A stretch of 64,000 nucleotides of DNA from Sclerurus mexicanus (Eukaryota > Chordata > Aves > Passeriformes > Furnariidae): assembly GCA_013396755.1 (NCBI GenBank), contig VWZF01002534.1, forward strand, positions 1,875 through 65,874, written 5' to 3'. The notes beneath the pieces are model-generated. The model was not told where the DNA came from. It searched no databases and worked only from the letters and a program-made list of their open reading frames with translations. How positions within the stretch are numbered: the first letter of the stretch is position 1; every line of letters starts with the position of its first letter. Below are positions 25,840 to 36,900 of the stretch, one piece after another. A program made the position numbers and the translations under genes.

Positions 25840-26029
25840 CAACACATGATCCATTTATAACTGGCCGGACATGCCCCGCAGCCGCCGGCGGGGCCCTGGC
25901 TGATGAAAGGAGCTCTCTGCGTTCCTTCTACCTGAGCTCATCTCTCGCTTAAAGGGCTCAGACAGCCCTGCTGCCACAAAGCACTCATTGAAAGGGCTGC
26001 TGCTTCCAGGGGGGAGCGGCAGGAGTGAC

Positions 26030-26097
26030 GGGGGGCGGGGGGGGGGGGGGACACGGCAAAGAAAAAANNGGGGGGGGAAACACGGAAAAGAAAAAAA
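26030..26097. repeat. Poly(G) runs with duplicated unit around a 2-base gap
   Basis: A run of 6 G, one C and 14 G is followed by ACACGGCAAAGAAAAAA, then two undetermined bases, then another G run and AAACACGGAAAAGAAAAAAA. The two halves are near-copies of one roughly 28-bp unit. The two Ns and the long homopolymers suggest the assembler could not resolve this spot. The copy number here should not be trusted. Confidence 0.7.
26068..26069. other. Two undetermined bases (micro-gap)
   Basis: Two N residues between G- and A-rich near-duplicate units. Probably a polishing or contig-join artefact. Confidence 0.98.
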
Positions 26098-26339
26098 CCC
26101 ACAGTAAGCCTCGCAGGAGGCCCCATGCCCTCCATGCCCTCCTGCCAAATGCACCAAGAGCAGGCAAGGCAGAGGTGGCAGCAGCCCCAGTGCAGGGCAG
26201 GACCTCACCCCGCAGACAGCAAAGGGGGGGCTCCAGGAGCAGCTCCAGCTTGGCTCCATGTGGGATCAACACATTAACTCACACCAGAGGAGTGCCGGGA
26301 GCGACTGCAGAGCCCGACCCGGAGGCAAGTCTGATGGGC

Positions 26340-26535
26340 GCTCTAAAAATTACCTTAGAGCTGGAATTACTCTAGACACAGCTTTAGAGGTGGCTCCAGA
26401 GATTATGCTGGAAACAGCTCCTGGACTGACTCCAGACAACTCTATGTGTGGTTCTTGGGTCGGGCATGGAATGGGGCTGGAGGGCAATGCTGGAGGCAGC
26501 TCTAGAATTTGGTCCAGAAGTGGCACCACAAAGGC
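26340..26535. repeat. Degenerate 24-bp tandem repeat (decayed minisatellite)
   Basis: Successive 24-base blocks from about 26364 share a GCTCC or CTCT core near position 6 and a CTGG, TTAG or CCAG end. On the plus strand this gives an eight-residue rhythm (for example TLDTALEVAPEIMLETAPG). Identity between units is low, so this reads as an old array that has drifted. The period was found by eye; a self-dot-plot would confirm it. Confidence 0.4.
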
Positions 26536-26583
26536 ACTAACACACAGTGTTATCTGCAACAATTATTCATCCATGAGATTGTA

Positions 26584-29500
26584 ACAAAGTGAGATGTATT
26601 CCTTTATTCCTAATACCGTCTGATTTTGGCGTTGGAAACTTCCATGAGCAAGGAACTTCCCTTAGTCCATGTGCAGGACTCACAAACTGCACGTGCAGCA
26701 GAAGGAGCTGCGTGACTGAACCACATGCCAAGGGCACCCAGTTCAGTGGAAGCCACTCCTCCTCACTTAGCAGATCCAGGTGCCACACTGATGCCACCTC
26801 CCATCTCACATGGACATGCTCGTGTGTTTTAAAATTCCCTCTCTTGGAAGCACAGCTTTCCTCATTTTCCCCTGGATGCTGAAACAAAGAATCCCAGGAG
26901 GAGGATGACAACTCACACATCCCCGCGTGGTGCCAACAAGCACCAACCCACCTCCCCCCCCCACCCAGCAGTATTTCAGTGCAATTTACCATAAATGTGC
27001 AAATCCCAGCCACTTAAAAATAGGGGGTCAAACCCTCCCAAAGTTATGAGACTTTAAAAGAAAACACACCTTCCAGTTATGAGTCTTTTGGGTACACTTG
27101 AAACGTTTCTCAGATCTCCTAAGAGCTAGAAAACGTGGTTTGTTTGGACTGACAGCAGAAGTTCAGTACCAGTGCTCCAAGGACTGCAGCTGAGGGAAGA
27201 AAAGCCATGGTGGGACCCAAAGAAAAAAATTATTATAACAGTTGGCAACATCATTACCTACATTTATCCCTCCTAACTACCCCATTTCAGTTGCTTTTCT
27301 GATGCTCTCCTTGATTTTTGGCTTTTCAGTGGGAAGTCACGTCGCCATGTCCTGCCTTGCACAGGAGTTTTCAGGCTGTATTTTCCCTGCACAGCTCGAC
27401 CACGTATGCACTCACATCGCTTTGTTTATACAGGAACAAAAAGTGTCTATGTGTACTGCTGCCTTTCCAGAATTTTACATATCACCAAACCAGACGTGCA
27501 GCAGGCTTGTCAGACTCCTCGGAGCTGTGCTTCTTGAACATGATGGGTTTTTTATTATAATACACAGATTTCTACCAAATTCCATTAGCTTTCAGATGTC
27601 TACTACAGGCAGAAGTTCAGACTAACCACCTCCCATGATGTGGCATTAGCAATCAAGTGCCATTTGCAGGCTGATTCCAGAAAGCCTAGAAGCGAAAATC
27701 ACGATCCTGAAAGTCATTAATAGGAGAATGCAGTGGTGGTTCTGCAAAAGCCTCTCTGGGAGCAGATGCTTGAAGCAGGGAAATGGAAACTTTGCTGCCA
27801 CGTTGTTATCAGTGTTGCAACTGTGTCTGTGTTTGCAAGAAATCCAGATTATACTCCGTAGTTGCTGCAGGATGACAGCCCAGCATGCACCAGAGACACT
27901 GGAAGATGTGAGCATCCCTGGACAAACCTGCCATGACAAACCTGTCCTGCTGTGGCTGCTCAGCAAAATATTTTTCTGAGCAAGAGAGAGAGCTCAACCG
28001 AGGTGCCGGGAGTCCCTTCTAACCAGCCACAGAGCAGAAATCTCTCCAAAAAACCTGACTTTGCCACGGAAGCACTACGGTATGGGTTTCAAAAGCAGAA
28101 GCAAGACAGAGACAAAAAAGCACAACTTCCCCCAAGCTGTGAATAAATGCCTGTGCAGTAACGTGACATAAATTGATATTATTACTATTAAGGCAAAGGA
28201 TAGCTCAACAAACTTTCCCCCCCCCCAAATAATAACCCAGTGCAGATGTCAAAACTGTAGCCAGAGGACAGTGGCAGCTGTAGCCTGAGTTGGGCAGGCA
28301 CAGCCCCAGCTCCCCTGGCGGGCTGGCCAGTCTCACACCCACAATGCTGTCTGGGAGAGGCTTGTCCTGTGCACCCAGAGTCCTGCACTCTGCTCCTTCA
28401 CTTCCCTGACTTCTTCCCATTGTCTCCCATTGTCACCCTCTTCCTTTCTTCACTCGAAACCCACCCTCAGTCCTTGCAGCTTTGGCCCCCTCTTCTGTCA
28501 GCAAAAACAAATTCCCTGCTCGCGTTCCCCTTGGAGCTTTGCCAAGTAACGCCACCTCTTTTTTTATCTCCCATTCTGGTTTTTGGGGTTTTGTCTCCCC
28601 CTTCTTTTTGGAGGGCAATGGTAAAGCAGGTGTAAGGAGAACAAAGAGAAATGCAAGCTGTCCCTGCACTACTGTGACACAGGCTGCGATGTTTGTTGGT
28701 GTTCCCTGCAGATATCCAGCTCCAGCCTGGCAGAAGCCAACGGGAGGAGGAAAACTCTTGTGAAAACACACTCCAGTTCCTAGTGACATGCATCCACCCT
28801 GGAACATGTTCTTGGAGACCATTTCTGCCCTGAAACACTTCCACACTTCTGGCAAAGCTCCAGACTCGGGAGTGCCCCTTTCTGCTTCCAGATGTCACAT
28901 TCCAGAGTCCCCTGGTAACGCGTGACTGGACATTTCACTTTCAGAAAAAAACCTAGAAGTCCAGCATCTCTAGCTGTGGTCATGTAGGATTAGAGGGCAG
29001 GATTAGGGATCCAAGTTATGTGAAGTCAAGACCTCAGTGGTACATTTAACTGTTTCACACCTTGCCCCTGTGTTTTGGTCCCAAATGCCCAAGGAACCTG
29101 CTGGATGTCTCACCTGGAGAGGGCTGTACCTTTAGTAGTTATGAGCATTTTCCTCCAGCCTGTACCAGGGAGCACTAAGGCTGCTGTAACTGGGACTGAA
29201 TCCAGTAACCATCTCTTCACAGCACTGCTCCAGAGTGGTAAAACTTCCAGTGATGGAAAAGCAATGCTTTTTTCTTTTTGCAAATCAAAACCAGCCCGAG
29301 GTCACCTAAGGGAGGAGGAGTTGTGTGAAACTCCACAAGAACAGCAGAGAACAGCACTGGGGCCAAAGGCTTTAGGACTCCCTTGTCTAAGTAGCCAAAA
29401 AAAGCCCTGGGCTACTGAATCGCCATATGGCCACTGACCTTTATATTTGTTTATTTTAAAGATGTTTCACTACTCTATTTTTCTCATAAGTCAAACAATT

Positions 29501-32500
29501 GAATGATTTCTAAATTCTCTTCCCTCTGACCTCTTACTTTCTTCCTGTTTTATTCTAGAAATATTCATTCAAGACTCAAATATAAAAAGTGGGTATGGCC
29601 CAAATGTTGCAATTCCTCATTCCACAGATTGCTATCACTATTGCAATTGCTATTCCCTCTGGATCCAGAGAAACCCACACAAAAGGACATTACAGAGCAC
29701 ACATTTGAATAGCATATGCAGGAATATTAAATAAAGACTTTGAAGTATCTTTACAAAAATCCTCAAGAATTAGGAGGAGAGGGCATTATTTTCACACAGG
29801 GAGTGTTGTAAGTGACGCCTCCTGCTCTCAGCAACGCCTCAAATGTTCGTGTTGTGGATACAGGTAATTATGAGGTGCTGTGATTGCACCACCCCCCTGG
29901 AATCATTCCCTTGGGCTGAATTTGCCTCTCCAGACACAGCGGTATCACTTGGCAGTTCTGCTCCTGAACAAAGATGACTTGACCTACTTTGATTATACGT
30001 GCTGGGAGACAAGAGGGGGAGAGCTCAACATAAGGGAGTTCTGGAGAAGGGAGGAAATCACACAGACAGCTCTGTCAGACAGCTAAAAGAGATGCTGCAA
30101 TTCTGGAGGCGACTGTGGCTTTGTTGCTCAGAAGCTGAAGAGCGAGCACAGCCAGGGCTCCCTCCAGCAGCTGCCTCAAGGAGAGCTGGAATTCTGCTGG
30201 CAAACCACAGGCCAGTGAATGCAGGGGCTGCGGGGTCCTTGCACAACGGGAGTGACGCCGATGCATTTAGGATGCGTAACACCTCTAGCAGAGCACAGCT
30301 GTTTTACTCTGCCATAGCCATGTCCATGCAGTTTACGCCGTTACCAATGGTGTGTGCTGGTTAAAAGCCCACAGCCCACCAGACACGGCTATCTCAGTAC
30401 CAAATGGCAGTGGATACTATGCCTAAATCCAGCCAAATTTATTTGCTGAGGTAGTGAGTCACACCAGAGAGGATTCTGCTCCGTTGTCTCTGGGAAAGGG
30501 CCATGGGAGCTGCCGAGCAGTTTATAAAGGTGGGCGCTGGGCACTGCTGGCACTGAGCATCCCAAAGCACAGAGCAGCACCCTGCAGGACCTGGCCCATG
30601 GCTGGGCTGGCTGAAGAAAGCTCCTCTGCCCAGGTCTCCTTCTACCATCCCCTCCAACCAAACTGGTGCCGAGAACCCCTTTCTTACCACAGAGCAATTA
30701 AAAATGAAACTCCCAAACCAGCATGATTCCCTTCACACTGGTATTAACTTCCACAGTCTCACAGGTTTGTGTGAGCACTCAAAATGACACCAGAATAATT
30801 TACATGCTCTTACTGGGCTAACAAACAAAAGCACACAAAGCCCAGTGTCCCGTGGGACAGGCACTGTCGCTCCTGTGAAGTGTCGCAGCACTTGAGGGCG
30901 CTGCTGCAGTAAATTTAACTCACCCTAAAAACCTCCACTTCCTTTTATTATGAATTCAAGTCCTCTCTTAAAATATCAGTGCCCCATGTTGACACTGACT
31001 TGCACTATTGCTGTTACACAGTGGCCCTGTTTTGGTAAACAATGAGCAGAAGTTAGTCCTAACATTAAACATCCAAGGTTAGCACCTAGTTATCCCTTCA
31101 AATATTTGCACAAAGTGATAAAGTGGAAGGACAGCAAGAAAACAGCTTAATCCAGAATTCATTTTTTCCAGTATAATTTCCTTGCTCTAGGTGAAATCAG
31201 AAGGTGTGAGAAAACTTATCCGTTCATAGAACTAAAAAACAAAAATCAGGGTGAAGATGTAAGCACCAGTTTCTCTCAGAAGGGACACACAAGCTGCCGT
31301 GTCCTTTAGGGGCAAGTTGGTGAGGCTGTTTATCACTGTTTTCCCCGGTCTTTAACAGCATCATCCCTGCAAAGGCTTCTGGGCCCTGGAAAAGCCCACA
31401 CTGCACCTGCTGCATCCCCCACTGCATCCTTCCCACCTGCTTGCAGAAGCCAGCTCCTGCAGGACGCTGATGTGCAGTTTGGGATGTGCCAGACCCGAGA
31501 CCCACCCATGGTGATTGTTCACCTCAAATTCTACCCCAAGCACATCCACCTCCAGGGCTGGGTCACAGACACCCACGTTCAGCTTTTTCTGAACTCTTGT
31601 AACCAGTCTCCCAGTTTTTTTCCTGCTCCAATGTCAAACTGGCTGGAGGAAAACCAGTATTTTAAGTGAAATTGCAACTGGTCAGCCTGAGAAAGCTCTG
31701 CTCAGAAGTTCTGCCATGTCCTTGAGAGTGTTTCAGAAAAAGCCTGAGTTTTACATTTGAGAAAGCAGAAATATGGTAAAGCAGATGTGCTGAACAAAAC
31801 ATCCAAAAGTATCTGGACTGTTCTGCCAAAAGTTAGGGACAACCACAGTGTCAGTCTTACAAAAATGTATTAAGGTAAGGAGTACTGCTTATATGTCAAA
31901 AACCAACTCCAAGTGCAAAAAGGCAGGGACAAAGTTAATAAAGGGAAAACAATGCCCTAAAAATCACATTTGTCAAGATAAGAAAACAAAGAATAGAGCA
32001 CAAAGGAACTCAGTACTTTATCTGCAAGTGAATGAATCCTTTCTCCTGTTCTGTGATAGTTATGCTTAAAAAATAAGTAATAACAGTGCATACAGTCCAA
32101 TTTTAACAGCACTTCCAGTTGTGACACGACATCGATCCCAGGCTGCTCCCAGGATCAGTTACCCACTAGGACATCTCCCTTTGGCAGGGCTGGAAATCCT
32201 GCAATCTCCTATCTTTTCCTCCTGAACCAGCATAGCTGGAATCTTCTGTTAACAGCCAGCAGAGTAACTTGCTGAGCTGCAGCTTTAGCATTTTACCGAG
32301 ACACACAAAAATCTCACACATCTGCAAAGTTCGACCTTCCAGGAACAATTCCAATAAGATGCTTTGTGTTTCCTGCTCTGTGGAAAAACAGGGGGGAAAA
32401 AATCCCATCTATAATTGACCTTGACAGATATTGAGAACATTTGGCATCTATTAAAACCCCTCTAAGATGAAACCCTCTGAGCTATAAAAGGAAATGTAAA

Positions 32501-33884
32501 TCTGAACTTTACACCACATTTAGTTCATTGGAAACCATACCATAGTAGGTTCAGTCAGTTACTTTAAGATAACTTTTCAATGGAAAATATGTCCAGAACT
32601 AAATTTTTAAATATTTACTGGACAACCAGGACCCTTCTCTTTCATCCTACACATCTGCTTTTTGCAAGCAATCTATTAAAATTAGCTTACAGAGATCTGC
32701 ATAGCATTGCCATTGGTCATCTGTTTGATCTAAAGATATGCACAGGGGAGATGGAGATATACAAAAATCCACTTAATTAACTTTTCCAACTTGTAACTTA
32801 GAAGATCATTAGAACCTCTATCTGACCACATCTAGGAAGCAGAGACAAAGCCAGGAACTACCAACAGGGAGCAGCTCTGTCTTGGTTGACACAAGGGCTG
32901 CTGTCACCAGAGCCACAACCCACTGAAGTGTCAACAAACAAATCCTTGATCAAAGAACAGGCAGAGAAAATACACTGGAGGTTTTAGAGGTCCAAGGACA
33001 CCACTCCCACTTGAGAAACTGAAAGGTTTGGAAATAGGGCCAGCCAGCACTGGCTCTCCCTCACTAATTAAAACCAGTGCTTGGCTGTCCCTTGAGTTAA
33101 GGCAAGGAAAAGCCCTCTTCCCCTGAAAAGTACTGTCCTCACTGCTGTGACCAGCTCCTGAGCGTGAGGGTCCCTCCCACAACTCACTGTGCTGAGACAC
33201 TTTGTTTTCCAGAAGTGTCTGGGGCAGATGAGACACAATCCCTTTCTGGAGGGAATTTTGGGAAGTGCTGGAAAACTGCTGCTTCCCAAGTGACAGAAGC
33301 AAGATTTTCCCTGAGCACAGTACGATGCAGGTGGAGAATAAATCTAAAAAGTTAAAATAAAAAATCTCTTGTAAAAATGCAGCGTGGACAAGTTCCTAAT
33401 GACCAAGGCACAGCACTCTTCTTGTGACATCTTCCCAGGAGAGCTCCACTGAACCAAACCCTCCCCACAGGCGTAGGAAATTCATGCCCTCCCAGCCCTG
33501 TTCCCATGGGGAGTTGGCAGGGATCTCTCCCACCCTGCGGGCACAGTTTTACTTCTTGGGCTGCACAAAAATCCCACTTTCTCTCCTCAAACACAATAGC
33601 TCCAACAGCATCTCACAGGCCTCCAGCGTGGAAGGATGAGCCACTTCTGTGCTCCAACACAAAACGAGCTCAACCCCGAGTGCACAAACACAAAGGGCTG
33701 TTCTTGCTCACAATCAGGGCTCACCCAGTGCCTTTTCTGTCCCTGCTCTGGAGCTGGAGCGTGTTACCCAGCACTGTCTGTTCAGGGAATGGAGCGTGTG
33801 AACCACAATTGCTGCCCATCCTCGAAAGCACAGACAGTGGGATGCTCCAGGGTAAGGACTGAAGGTGGTTCAGGGCCTTCACTT
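26584..33884. other. Non-coding stretch, nothing recognised
   Basis: Mixed-composition sequence with many short chance frames on both strands and no domain, RNA gene, splice chain or repeat family that I can support. Short C runs occur near 26954 and 28218. Confidence 0.5.
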
Positions 33885-33961
33885 CGTAAAACTGCGTAAA
33901 AAAAATTGTGTCCAAAAATCTGCGCCAAAAAAAAATGTGTCAAAAAAAATCGTGTCAAAAG
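33885..33961. repeat. Degenerate 14-15 bp A-rich tandem repeat
   Basis: About five units follow the pattern G(T/C)G(T/C)(C)AAAAAAAA-T/C: GCGTAAAAAAAATT, GTGTCCAAAAATCT, GCGCCAAAAAAAAAT, GTGTCAAAAAAAATC and GTGTCAAAAG. CpG-containing cores are separated by A runs at about one and a half helical turns. The minus-strand frame through it has a matching five-residue rhythm and is not a gene. Confidence 0.8.
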
Positions 33962-36900
33962 AATTTGGAATAGTGCTTCTGGTTTTGGCATTGAAATACC
34001 CCGCCTAGCAGAGGGAGTGTTTGAGCGTGTTGATGGCTCAGGACAGATGTGCCAGGATGGACAATGAGCTACAGCAGTAACATGGGACTTAACTGCAAAC
34101 TCTCCATCTCACAAGCAATTACAGATCCTGTAGTCTTAAAAGGCTTAGAAACAGCACAATTTAAATTTAGTAGTTAGCTATTGGCCATGCTAATGATATT
34201 AGGTGAATAACTACCCAAAAATCTTAGAATTCCTCTGGAATTAAGGAAATTCTATTTAGAAAGTGATATTCTGAAAACTACCTGTGATCCTAAGGCTTGT
34301 AGCATAGCATATCCTAGTGGATTTTTCATGGCTTTCTGAATTTTCCACATCTGTCTGTGACAAAGAAGAACTCAACCAAATGCTCCTGAGCATCCACTCA
34401 CATCCTGCTAGAGCAGCCACCACCAAGGATTTCATGTGCTAGTCCACACCACAGTTCGCGTGCTTAAGAATTTCTACACCCCTCCGAGGAATTTTCAAGT
34501 GAATAAATTACTCTTTTTGGACTTGGAAGCAAGTTGGCCAAATTAAAACTGCCTTTTCAAATGATTACTTTAAAATGACAGAAAATTACCCAGTCTGAGG
34601 TGAAGCTTTACGAGTATCTCTGGAGGCAGAGAACTGGCTTTCCGCTCTTGATGCAAAGAAATAGTGCAGTTGTTTCCAGACAGGGTTTAACCCTTACATT
34701 AATAAAGAAGCCTGCAGGAAAATTCTGTTCTTGGAGAAAAATATACCAAAAATATTTTCAATCTGATTCTAAAGAACACAAGTACAGCATGCAAACACAG
34801 TACATCAGCAAACTTGTTTTGACTGTGCAAATGATCTTTTTAAAAAAAAAAAAATTGTTTCTGGAAGATCAGCAAAAGTTGTGCTTGAAATCTCTCAGTG
34901 GAATTACATTTTCGCTCAAGCAATACCACATAGTTTGGAAGCCACATAAAATATCTATTAAGACAGTTGTTAATTCAGAGAAAAAATTACCCCATCTGGA
35001 ACAGCCTCTGCAGTTCTGCTCATTGCACCACAAGAAAAATATTATTGTACTGCAGCGTGTGAAGCCTTGTAACAAAGATGACGCCAGGTCGAAAGAATCT
35101 CACTTAGAAAGAAAAGCTGAGGTTAAGGTCTTGCTTTTACTGTAAAAGATTAAGTCCAAGAGGAAGTTTAACACGAAGGAAGGAGTGGGAAATAGACGAA
35201 CTGAAGTGACAGCTAACAATTTTTTCCCCCCTGTGAACAATAAAGGCTTCCAGCTCCAGGAGGATGTCTTCCAATAATGCACATTGAGATAACTAAATGA
35301 AGAGACCTTAGGAAGCATTATTTTGAACATAAGGAAATACAAGCACAGCAAGAGCATTCTAAGGAGACTGCTTAAGTAAGAGATGCCAAAGAGAAACTAG
35401 GGGAAACTACATCCCTGAGGTGGAAACTTCAGTGCCTTAAACAACAGAGAGGATGAGTCAGGCACTTATTGCCAACAGCTCAAAGGCAGGGTGAGTAAGG
35501 GGGAACCCAAACGACCTGATGGGAAACGTGGAACAAGGGGGTTTGCATGGGTGCTGCCTGTGCAGCAACATCGAGTCTGAGCAACCTCCTCTGAGCTGCA
35601 GCACCCTTAGAAACAGAAATCTATCCATAACTCATCCTCTGAAGGAACCACAAACAAACACTGCCCATCCTTTGGCAACAGCAGCAGGGCAGTGCCGTGG
35701 GGCAGGGATGTCCTGGGCTGCCCAGGGAGACTCCTGCTGCTTCCCCCACTGCCCTCTGGCCCCTGGCTGGCACTGTCTGCTGGCAGGGATTGCCATTTCC
35801 CCAACTCCCGTTCCAGTCTCACATTGCTCAAATCTCACACTGCACAAATTGCTCCACAGCAGTATTCCTAAGGAAGAGGTTATCTGTGCTGGGGGAGGGC
35901 AGTGGGCAGTGAAGACACTGAGCTTTCTAAAACCATGCCAGGCCTGTTGTTGAGTAATCCAGATTTCAGCCACATTAAATAGCACACAGTTATACAGGAC
36001 TACAAACATCTGTTTTCAAGAGGTGTCCAGATCATTAGCAGCTAATTCCACATCTCTGTTACATTCCCCGCCATATGCTGGGGGATAATCTCAGCAAGCA
36101 ACAGGGATTTTCATCTCAAATCCTAACAAATCTGCTCTACAAGGCTTCATGGTTTTTCTAATGTCACTTACTAGATAATACCTCTCGGCTGCTCCTCTCT
36201 GCTCTTTCCATGCCTTGTGTCTTTTCCTTCACAGCACCCAAGAGTTGTTGCAACCTGCCTGGTCACAACTGACCATTTCTCCATGTCATTCTAGGAAAAA
36301 CTCCCTCCATTGCCAAGGGAAAATTCAAAATTTACCTCTTGGATTAACTTCCACTCTTGGATAAACTGTCCCCTCTCCAGCTATCACTGCCACCTGCAAG
36401 AGGTCTAAGGCAGGGCAGTCACACACACTGGACAAGGCTCTTAAAGCTTTTGTCCATCTTTGGTGGGATCAGCCTTCTGCTCTCATCATCCACCCTCCTG
36501 GCTAGGGATACATGTGCATGTAGCAAACAGCACATAAAGGACAAAGGAGAAGACCTGGGTTTATGAGAAACTTCATTAACTGAACATCAGAGCTCTTTCT
36601 GGCACTTTGCTTGGCAAATTCAAAGAACCTGCCCCGAAAGCTGGGATGGCACTTCTGTGGCCATAACAAACATATATATGTGTATATATATATAAACAGA
36701 ACTTGATCTTTGGCATTAAGCAACAATAACAACAGAACTGGAGGTGACTGCAGGACTGACAAAAGATAAGAGATGGGCTTCTCTGGAGCCTGAGCTGACT
36801 CCCTCCTCCAGGACATCAGCAGAGACATCACGAATCTCTCACATTCCCCAAGCTGGTGCCAGCCCTTCCCTGCAAAAGGGGGTGCAAAATCTCACTCAAA

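Larger units (their letters stand above)
25240..25930 (-). promoter_or_regulatory. CpG-rich promoter region, probable minus-strand orientation
   Basis: A CpG-rich block contains three MEF2-type sites (25372-25380, 25393-25401, 25830-25839) and, on the minus strand, a TATA box at 25804-25811. The perfect MEF2 palindrome lies about 20 bases upstream of that TATA box, the arrangement seen in several MEF2-driven vertebrate promoters. A start site is predicted near 25775-25780, and the transcript would run toward lower coordinates through the 21-bp tandem repeat. No first coding exon could be identified, so the gene served is unknown. A weaker plus-strand TTTATAA at 25854-25860 allows bidirectional use. 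Confidence 0.45.

Noticed and set aside
34600..35145. 181-codon plus-strand frame
   Set aside because: Roughly one frame of this length is expected by chance in 64 kb of this composition. The peptide has no recognisable domain and there is no promoter, Kozak or splice support.
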